This document shows, in pieces, positions 56,321-64,000 of a stretch of DNA of 64,000 nt. Each line of letters opens with the position of its first letter. The first letter of the stretch is position 1. The translations under genes and the position numbers were made by a program. Source of the stretch: Bufo bufo (lineage: Eukaryota; Chordata; Amphibia; Anura; Bufonidae); NCBI RefSeq assembly GCF_905171765.1, contig NC_053390.1:138169468-138233467 (forward strand), given 5' to 3'. Under the pieces are notes generated by a model. It made no database searches. It was not told the DNA's origin and saw only the letters and a program-made list of their open reading frames with translations.

Positions 56321-56750
56321 GTACTAAACACTTCATAATGAGAATACCATTTTCAATGCCAGTTAATTTTATTTCACTCAATCAAACAAGTATAAAGGTC
56401 AAGGAGACTGTTACATCAAACAACCAACCCCTTCAATCTCAGAGGATTTTTCATTTTTGCATTTAAATTTTATAAATCCAGGCCTTCCCAGAGACATTGC
56501 TTTTTTTAATTCACATAGGGACCTGTTCCCTTCATTCTCCAGGTCATTCTAATTATGGCAATGCCACATTTGTATAGTTTTTCTTGTATTTTAATACCTT
56601 AAAAAAATAAAATCTTTGAAAAAAAAAACTACTTTTTTTTTCTTTGCATCACCATATTCTAACCCTCATTTTTTGCAGGGCTTTCTGTACTGTTTAATAA
56701 TATTGTTTTTGGTTGTTTATAACTTTTTGATCACTTTTATTAAATTATTT
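56321..56750. other. Gene-free AT-rich stretch
   Basis: Poly-A and poly-T tracts, no features. Confidence 0.5.
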
Positions 56751-56756
56751 GGGGGG

Positions 56757-57309
56757 AGGTGAAGCGACAAAAAAAAACTGAAAATCAATCCGCTGTGAAG
56801 CTGTATTTCCTTGCGCTTCGTGGTAACAAATCAATTTTGCCTTAAATGGTGAAAAAAAAAAAAATACATACTCGCCTCATCCATTTTTGCGCAAACAGGC
56901 CATCTCGGCCATCTTTATTGCAGACGTGTGATGATTTTACCACGCCCTTCCAGCGTGATGATGTCATCAGGCCACAGTGCGAGATTTTGCGCTGTCTTCA
57001 GTCAAGATATCTGCAATGGTCTCTATGTGAGCAAATGGATAAGGTGAGTGTTTATTAATTAATTTATTTTTACTCTGAGTAACCCCTGAAAGGCCTAAAT
57101 TGCAGCCTCAGATGTCACGATCAGCAATGAACGTGGCATCTGAGGAGTTTAATGACAAGGGTGGCACGAACGCTGTTCCCCATCATTGTGCCCACTACAT
57201 ACAAAGGAATATGCTTCATGATGAAGTAATTCGGCATTAATCAAATTTTTTTGTGAAAATCGGTGAAGCAGCTCAATCGAATTTTTCATAACTTCACTCA
57301 TCACTAGTT
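56757..57309. mobile_element. hAT-like non-autonomous fragment
   Basis: The right end, CGAATTTTTCATAACTTCACTCATCACTA, has the TAGTGATGAG terminus seen in other hAT elements here. GGTGAAGCGAC and CTGTGAAGC near 56757-56810 weakly mirror the GTGAAGCAGC near 57260. The left TSD is not visible. Confidence 0.4.
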
Positions 57310-57435
57310 ACAATGTTTGTGTGAAAATCATGAGCAAGTCACCCTTTATATTTAAAAATTTACAGCATATTAACCATGTTTGAAAAGGAAAAAATCTGTA
57401 TAAATCCCTTAAACACCATAAAAAATAGTAATTAA

Positions 57436-57720
57436 TAGTGATGAGCGGCATAGGCAATATTCAAATTCATGATATTTCGTGAATTTTTAGCCGAATATTC
57501 GCCATGAATTTGAAAATTCGAGAATTTGTGATCTCCAGTCATTGTTTACTGGATTGTGAAAATCGGCAAAGTAATATATTCGTGATAAATTTGCAATTAG
57601 AATATTCAACACTATTCGCGAATACGAATATGTAGCCCTATATTCTAAATATTTGCAAATACTCGAAGTAGCGATATTCGCGATAAATATTTGCGATTCG
57701 AATATTCGCGCTCAACACTA
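57436..57720. mobile_element. Non-autonomous hAT, 285 bp
   Basis: Starts TAGTGATGAGCGGCATAGG and ends ATTCGCGCTCAACACTA. The flanks GTAATTAA (57428-57435) and GTCATTAA (57721-57728) differ at one base and fit an 8-bp duplication. The body is rich in ATATTCGCGA and ATTCGAATATTCG palindromes. Confidence 0.85.
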
Positions 57721-57747
57721 GTCATTAAGAGGTTATTATTCCATATA

Positions 57748-58685
57748 CAGTACAGACCAAAAGTTTGGACACACCTTCTCATTCAAAGAGTTTTCTTTAT
57801 TTTCATGACTATGAAAATTGTAGATTCACACTGAAGGCATCAAAACTATGAATTAACACATGTGGAATTATATACATAACAAACAAGTGTGAAACAACTG
57901 AAAATATGTCATATTCTAGGTTCTTCAAAGTAGCCACCTTTTGCTTTGATTACTGCTTTGCACACTCTTAGTATTCTCGTGATGAGCTTCAAGAGGTAGT
58001 CCCCTGAAATGGTTTTCACTTCACAGGTGTGCCCTGTCAGGTTTAATAAGTTGGTTTTCTTGCCTTATAAATGGGGTTGGGACCATCAGTTGCGTTGAGG
58101 AGAAGTCAGGTGGATAACAGCTGATAGTCCTACTGAATAGACTGTTAGAATTTGTATTATGGCAAGAAAAAAGCAGCTAAGTAAAGAAAAACGAGTGGCC
58201 ATCATTACTTTAAGAAATGAAGGTCAGTCAGTCAGCCGAAAAATTGGGAAAACTTTGAAAGTAAGGGCTATTTGACCATGAAGGAGAGTGATGGGGTGCT
58301 TCGCCAGATGACCTGGCCTACACAGTCACCGGACCTGAACCCAATCGAGATGGTTTGGGATGAGCTGGACCGCAGAGTGAAGGCAAAAGGGCCAACAAGT
58401 GCTAAGCATCTCTGGGAACTCCTTCAAGACTGTTGGAAGACCATTTCAGGGGACTACCTCTTAAAGCTCATCAAGAGAATGCCAAGAGTGTGCAAAGCAG
58501 TAATCAAAGCAAAAGGTGGCTACTTTGAAGAACCTAGAATATGACATATTTTCAGTTGTTTCACACTTGTTTGTTATGTATATAATTCCACATGTGTTAA
58601 TTCATAGTTTTGATGCCTTCATAGTCATAAAAATAAAGAAAACTCTTTGAATAAGAAGGTGTGTCCAAACTTTTGGTCTGTACTG
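57748..58685 (+). mobile_element. Tc1-like deletion derivative Tc1-E, 938 bp
   Basis: Same terminal repeats as Tc1-D, TA on both sides (57746-57747 and 58686-58687), and the same internal deletion junction GGGCTATTTGACCATGAAGG. Orientation is opposite to Tc1-D. Confidence 0.96.
58159..58544 (+). pseudogene. Tc1-E transposase fragments
   Basis: A true ATG at 58159 gives MARKKQLSKEKRVAIITLRN and about 38 codons of the DNA-binding domain, ending at TGA 58273. After the deletion junction the C-terminal end follows in another frame (58272-58544): TWPTQSPDLNPIEMVWDELD with the third catalytic Glu, then LWELLQDCWKTISGDYLLKL and KRMPRVCKAVIKAKGGYFEE. The central catalytic part with both Asp residues is missing. 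Confidence 0.92.
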
Positions 58686-58861
58686 TATAACGTAAGTCAA
58701 TATTTTCAATTTAATTTTAAATAAGCTGTTTCATCTCACATTTCTGCCACCAACTTAGTTCAGATGTATCGCAGGCTGTGCAGCAGATCCACATGAGGTT
58801 TAGTGCCACTATCAGTCAATTGGGCTATTCCTTGGCTACTTATTTCCACATATGATTTTAA

Positions 58862-58889
58862 AAAAAATATATATATATATATATATATT
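58862..58889. repeat. (TA)n microsatellite
   Basis: A TA run after an A tract. Confidence 0.95.
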
Positions 58890-59029
58890 CATCCCTTTTT
58901 TCCCCCCTGAATAGGAACTGGGTTGTGAAAACCTCATTCATATGCATAAGATGGGGATTGTCCATAGATTTTAGGTAAATTTCCTCATGGATTCTGTGCT
59001 ACTGTTTGATGAGGCAGCAGTTCTCTGAT

Positions 59030-59638
59030 AAGCGCCGTGGCCTCCTTGAAGTACATTGTCGTCGAGTGGATAGTGGCTGTGCTTGCTATTTTAGCTGAAC
59101 CCTATTCACTTGAATAGGACTGAGCTGCACCTAGGCTAGACCATGTGACTTATGAACATGATGTCACTAGCGTAGGAAGAGGACTCAGCTGTTCAATAGG
59201 TATGCAGGGTGTCGGATCCCCACTGATCAGATATTGATGTCCTATCTTGAGGATAGGTCATTAATAGGGTTGATCGAATCGAGCTTTGGATCATAGATTC
59301 AAAGTCGATTTGTTAAAAAAAACTTTGTTTGTAATGCTGTATCCGTGTACAGAATTAAAATGTTTGTGTTTTGTGTAGGAAAACGTATTGGCCAAAGTTG
59401 ACTTCGGTAAATGACTTTGGTATTCCTATCTGTGTATTTAAAAACATTTAAAAATAGGAATCCAAAGTCTCCTTTGGTACTGGATGGTACCTCTGTTCCG
59501 AAGCCAACTTCGGATTCCTATTTTAAAATGTTTCTAAATACACAGATAGGAATACTGAAGTCATTTACCAAAGTCTTGCGCAAGTTAGGCCAATTTGCTC
59601 AACTCTAGTCATCAATATTAAATTCCCGGACAACCCCT
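59030..59638. mobile_element. TTAA-type MITE right part, interrupted by a hAT
   Basis: Contains GTGTCGGATCCCCACTGATC, ATATTGATGTCCTATCTTGA and GGATAGGTCAT, resumes at 59616, and ends AAATTCCCGGACAACCCCT before TTAA (59639-59642). It lacks a clear left end. Confidence 0.7.
59265..59607. mobile_element. Non-autonomous hAT nested in a MITE, 343 bp
   Basis: Ends TAGGGTTGATCGAATCGA and CAATTTGCTCAACTCTA, inverted with mismatches. The flanks GTCATTAA (59257-59264) and GTCATCAA (59608-59615) differ at one base; the intact MITE would read GGTCATCAATATTAAATTCC. The interior is palindromic: TATTCCTATCTGTGTATTTA with TAAATACACAGATAGGAATA. Confidence 0.88.
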
Positions 59639-59642
59639 TTAA

Positions 59643-61532
59643 TATGACACTAATGACACTACTCAAACTGTATAATAATCAAATAGGTTCAAAATAATAT
59701 ATATATATACACACATATACTATGTGTTTTCCCTAAAGTATTGTATACATTAAAGTTGTTCATTAACTACATAATTTTTTATAGCCAAAGGCAGGCTATC
59801 AAACTAACTTGACCCAGGTTTGGAGTGAAATTAAAATATCACTTTTATTAATACAGTTTAAAACGGCTGTGAGCCTGGACACAGATTTAAAAACCTTGTT
59901 TTCCACTCCTGTGTATATCTGGACCGTCTGCCTTAAGAGTGGTGGAGATATGCACCCTCTTCTACAACTCTACAGAAACCTACACAGTGTTGACTAGTAA
60001 GCCAGTTAAGTCACTGACCTCTAAACAGGTAGTGACCGATAATAGCTGACACTATGTCAATAGCTGTCAGGCCTGAGACTATGAGTCAGTTAATACACTG
60101 ACATTATGTAGTATACATTGAAGCATACAATCTAATTTTTGATGTCTGAAATGCAGTGAAAATCTGTATAGTAAAGGTCATAAGTGAAGGACAAGATAGA
60201 TGTCATTCTGTAATCAGTGGTCTTAACCACTGAGCCACTGCACATAATCTCTTTCTGGCTTCTTTTTGATAAGCAACTTGTATCGATGAACTTCAAACAA
60301 GATGCGTTGAGATTGACCTTTTGGTGAACCTGTCCTCATTCAGCTTTGTGCTACAAAATGACTAAGTAGGCTTATATTTACAGTTCAGGTAAAGGTCACT
60401 ATCGGATATAAACAAGCCTTGGTGTGCCGTTATGATGTAGTCACGTTATTGTACTTTCCTCTAAGCCGTACTGTGCATTTGTGACTTTCCAACTGTAATG
60501 GGAATAACAAGTTCCTGCAGCATCACAGATAATAAGAATTGCTCCATCAAAGTAAAAAAATGACAAGCCAATAAATGCTTCATTATCAGAAATGAAGATG
60601 TGATTGCTGATATTGTCTTCCTTAATCGTCATAAACGTGTCTTTTCCCATCCCATGCATTCACCCAGCTGTTTTTAGTGCAATATTAATTTGAGCATATT
60701 AAATATATGTATTTTTTGTCATTAGGTAATGTCATGCAACAAGTGAGTTGGACCTCTACTGAGCACACATGAAGAGCAAGAATGAGATATATTTTGTTCC
60801 AAGATTTTTTCTAGATCATTGCCTGGATAATATCCATTTCTTTGTTTTATCCAAGACAAGTGTGAGAAAATTCGTTTAAATCACTGTAATAAGGCTAGGA
60901 AAGCTGAGTTTTTGCTTCATTTTAAGATTAAGAATGTGAAGTGAATCCTTTTCTTTTCTATTTGGATTTTTTTACATATTCACTTTATGTTAAAAAATGC
61001 AAAAAGAGGAAGTTACAATGCTAGTTACAATGGTAGGTTAAAATGCAATATGCAATGTGCAATGTGCAATGTGCTTTCCAGGGCAATTGGAACTGAAAAC
61101 CACATTCTATTTATAATGGCAGAAACACCAGCCAATCAACATGGACATTTCTTTGGTAGAACAACCCCTGAGGAAGCTGGTTAGGCTGGCAATACACATG
61201 AGGCAGGATAAGGTTCAAGTCCCTGGAAACTTTCACACTATCTTTTTGGTATAGAACTTGCTTTGATGTCCAGTATATTGGATATCACATTGTACATTTA
61301 TTATTGTTATAGTGGGCTTGCTGTATTAGGTGAGTTGTTTGCATTGTGGTGTTTTAACTTAATTTTCACCATGCCACAATACTTCAGTATACAGGATAAT
61401 AAATGTTGGTTTGACTATAATAAATATATTTGTGTGTTGTATATATATTTGTGTGTTGCTGTGCTTTGACCTTTTTTTTTTTTAGGTTTCTATTACTGGT
61501 GATTGAGGATTGAGGTCTATACAGAAGACGCT
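59643..61532. other. Gene-free stretch, probably host unique sequence
   Basis: About 1.9 kb with no transposon ends. Near 60209-60243 the minus strand reads GTGCAGTGGCTCAGTGGTTA, like a tRNA-derived SINE head, but no core follows. A 72-codon frame at 60441-60659 (minus) has non-repetitive composition but no recognised domain. GCAATGTGCAATGTGCAATG is a short tandem repeat near 61050. Confidence 0.55.
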
Positions 61533-61970
61533 GTTCTAAAAGTGGCGTAGGGATCGCCATAGCAGCTATAGCAATGGCTATGGGGCCCTACGCCACTGGG
61601 GGCCCGCCACCGACTGAGGATTAAAAAAAAGAAATAAAAAAATGTGGCGAGTGGGCCGGGCGTGGCGCTGTGATAGAGGGCGGTCGGACTCGGAGCTGGC
61701 AGAGGTAGAGAGGCAGTCTGGGCGGCGGTTCGCAGGAAGTGGAGGAGGTGGGGTCGCAGACTAGGAGCTACTAGGAAGCTGCGAGTTGAGCTGCTGGAGT
61801 GTCGGTGGCTGGCTGGCTCGGCGGGCGGCGCATGCGCAGTACGGGGTAGAGTTCGGTTGGTTCAACTTCAAGTGGCTGAGGTAAGGGCTGGCTGGGGAAT
61901 GGGACTGAGTCTGACTGTGTCTCCGACCGAAGCGGCAGGCGGCAGCGTCAGTCAGTGGAGAGATGTAAAG
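61533..61970. other. CpG-rich segment, possible promoter or retroelement leader
   Basis: 61533-61615 carries GGCGTAGGGATCGCCATAGC and GGGCCCTACGCCACTGGGG, an inverted-repeat piece also seen (opposite sense) near 42110. 61630-61970 is GC-rich with many CpGs, a palindromic GCGCATGCGC (61828-61837, an NRF1-type motif) and a good splice-donor context, GCTGAG/GTAAGG (61880/61881). It could be a first exon of a host gene reading rightward, or the leader of a retroelement. No downstream exon is visible in the window. Confidence 0.4.
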
Positions 61971-62677
61971 ACTGGAGTACTGTAACTGGAGTCACTCTGG
62001 AGACTAGTGTAGTGGACAAGTCGGGGAGACTGGAGTTATTTCATCTGTTTGTGAACTACCGCCAGATCTCAGCATCTTCCCTATTCACACATATACCTGC
62101 TCAAGCCTGGCAGGTGCAACTGCGCCCGCATTATTTAATAGTGTGGTGTGGTAATGGTTAATGGCATTGGCGAAGACACAGCCACCTAATCCTATCTGAG
62201 GGGTACAAATGTATAATAATCTTTATGAGAATATTAAACTTCCGGAAAGTAAACATTTGTAAAGTCTTTTCCAGTGAACTTGAGGGCAATATTCTTGCAC
62301 AATTCTAATGTAATCATTTAGTTTATGTGTCTTTATTTCTTATTTTCACTGTCAGCAAGATTTTTTTAAGCTGTTTTATAATTCTCAATGAACTGTGAAA
62401 TTCACACTGTAAGCAGCAATCTCAAACTAGAAAGGACCAATATAATGTGTCTATTCTTAAATGTAAAACATTAAAATTAAACTTGGTGCATAATAGGCAA
62501 TACCTCCAGTAGTACACAGAGATGAAAACAATTTAAACAGTGCAATCATATTTCACACATGCTGCGATGAAATGTAAGATATATACCTTGTATAGTTCAT
62601 ATTGATGAATCTATAATCATTTTGATCCCTTTCAATACTTCAGTATGATACCATGAGTTACAAAAGGAAGTAGTTGG

Positions 62678-62679
<2 letters not shown>
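61971..62679. other. Gene-free stretch, nothing recognised
   Basis: AT-rich sequence without motifs. Confidence 0.5.

Positions 62680-62712
<33 letters not shown>
62680..62712. repeat. (TA)n microsatellite
   Basis: A TA run directly abutting the Tc1-F terminal repeat. Tc1-type elements target TA, so the repeat offers many sites. Confidence 0.95.
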
Positions 62713-62713
<1 letters not shown>

Positions 62714-62718
<5 letters not shown>

Positions 62719-64000
62719 TGCTCAAAAAAATAAAGGGAACACAAAAATAACACATCCTAGATCTGAATTGATTAAATATTCTTCTGAAATACTTTGTTCT
62801 TTACATAGTTGAATGTGCTGACAACAAAATCACACAAAAATTAAAAAATGGAAATCAAATTTTTTAACCCATGGAGGTCTGGATCTGGAGTCACACTCAA
62901 AATTAAAGTGGAAAAACACATTACAGGCTGATACAACTTTGATGTAATGTCCTTAAAACAAGTCAAAATGAGGCTCAGTAGTGTGTGTAGCCTCCACGTG
63001 CCTGTATGACCTCCCTACAACGCCTGTGCATGCTCCTGATGAGGTGGCGGACGGTCTCCTGAGGGATCTCCTCCCAGACCTGAACTAAAGCATCTGCCAA
63101 CTCCTGGACAGTCTGTGGTGCAACGTGACGTTGGTGGATAGAGCGAGACATGATGTCCCAGATGTGCTCAATTGGATTCAGGTCTGGGAACGGGCGGGCG
63201 AGGCCATAGCATCAATGCCTTCGTCTTGCAGGAACTGCTGACACACTCCAGCCACATGAGGTCTAGCATTGTCTTTCATTAGGAGGAACCCAGGGCCAAC
63301 CGCACCAGCATATGGTCTCACAAGGGGTCTGAGGATCTCATCTCCGTACCTAATGGCAGTCAGGCTACCTCTGGCGAGCACATGGAAGGCTGTGCGGCCC
63401 TCCAAAGAAATGCCACCCCACACCATTACTGACCCAATGCCAAACCGGTCATGCTGGAGGATGTTGCAGGCAGCAGAACGTTCTCCACGGCGTCTCCAGA
63501 CTCTGTCACGTCTCTCATATGTGCTCAGTGTGAACCTGCTTTCATCTGTGAAGAGCACAGGACGCCAGTGGCGAATTTGCCAATCTTGGTATTCTCTGGC
63601 AAATGCCAAACGTCCTGCATGGTGTTGGGCTGTAAGCACAACCCCCACCTGTGGATGTCGGGCCCTCATATCACCCTCATGGGGTCTGTTTCTGACCGTT
63701 TGAGCAGACACATGCACATTTGTGGCCTGCTGGAGGTCATTTTACAGGGTTCTGGCAGTGCTCCTCCTGTTCCTCCTTGCACAAAGGCGGAGGTAGCGGT
63801 CCTGCTGCTGGGTTGTTGCCCTCCTACGGCCTCCTCCACGTCTCCTGATGTACTGGCCTGTCTCCTGGTAGCGCCTCCATGCTCTGGACACTACGCTGAC
63901 AGACACAGCAAACCTTCTTGCCACAGCTCGCATTGATGTGCCATCCTGGATAAGCTGCACTACCTGAGCCACTTGTGTGGGTTGTAGACTCCATCTCATG
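62714..64000 (-). mobile_element. Tc1-like transposon Tc1-F, cut by window end
   Basis: The left terminal repeat starts near CACACTGCTCAAAAAAATAA. The 3' untranslated part and the transposase gene follow on the minus strand; the other terminal repeat lies beyond base 64000. It is a third Tc1-like family, distinct from Tc1-A/B and Tc1-D/E. Confidence 0.92.
62975..63999 (-). pseudogene. Tc1-F transposase, nearly intact
   Basis: The true ATG is at 63999 ([20 protein letters not shown]). Residues about 1-60 form the first helix-turn-helix ([20 protein letters not shown]), followed by a GRRR basic hook ([19 protein letters not shown]). The DDE domain has LFTDESRF (first Asp), GSVMVWGGIS and LMKDNARPHVAGV (second Asp). 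One in-frame stop at 63742-63744 follows RSTARTL. One single-base frame change near 63186, after SPARS, precedes DLNPIE with the third acidic residue (Glu); the reading then continues to a stop near 62975. Only two disabling changes are visible, so this copy is comparatively young. Confidence 0.93.

Noticed and set aside
60209..60243. tRNA gene on the minus strand
   Set aside because: A box-A-like GTGGCTCAGTGGTTA is present but no box B or cloverleaf follows; at best a SINE head.

Overview
The window looks like intergenic DNA from a large, repeat-rich vertebrate genome, most likely an anuran amphibian. The evidence is the mix of families: Penelope-like retroelements with GIY-YIG endonucleases, several Tc1/mariner lineages, BED-type hAT transposons, TTA-flanked Harbinger-like MITEs, TTAA-flanked palindromic MITEs, a V-type tRNA-derived SINE and a Ty3/gypsy element with vertebrate-like tRNA priming. 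I find no host protein-coding gene that I can defend. Nearly every long reading frame is a broken transposon gene or an artefact of palindromic satellite DNA. Species assignment is inference; the family calls rest on motifs, target-site duplications (TSDs) and terminal repeats read directly from the sequence.

Layout. 1-3000: a decayed Penelope-like element on the minus strand (RT plus GIY-YIG). 3434-4376: small MITEs. 6242-21028: one 14.8 kb hAT transposon (hAT-A, 8-bp TSD GCGGACAC). It has been invaded by a complete Ty3/gypsy retrotransposon (10710-18413, TSD GTTA) and by a second, non-autonomous hAT (19104-20965, TSD GTGCCGAG), which itself contains a Harbinger-like MITE. 21414-29515: a Tc1 element (Tc1-A) split by a Penelope-like insertion (22467-24227) with long inverted terminal repeats, and by a 4.8 kb TTAA-flanked foldback transposon (Fb-1, 24436-29276) made of palindromic satellites. 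29516-34000: microsatellites, a hairpin-bearing minisatellite and two more Tc1 copies. 34764-39902: a second member of the hAT-A family (hAT-B, TSD CTAAAAAC) carrying captured, rearranged pieces of the 18S ribosomal RNA gene. 39911-51600: a pyrimidine-rich minisatellite, MITEs, a SINE, a palindrome resembling Penelope terminal repeats, and a Tc1 deletion derivative nested in a MITE. 51607-54800: a second foldback element (Fb-2) in the opposite orientation. 54900-64000: more hAT and TTAA MITEs, a second copy of the same Tc1 deletion derivative, a CpG-rich stretch and, at the right edge, a rather young Tc1 element cut by the window end.

How the pieces relate. The nesting gives a relative chronology: hosts such as hAT-A and Tc1-A are older than what sits inside them. 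Non-autonomous elements (MITEs, hAT-B, Fb-1/Fb-2, Tc1-D/E) must have been moved by transposases encoded elsewhere. The two most unusual things are the 18S rDNA cargo in hAT-B and the Fb elements, whose bodies alternate two palindrome types and end in a chain of hairpins. No sequence searches were run; all identities come from reading motifs and comparing copies inside the window.
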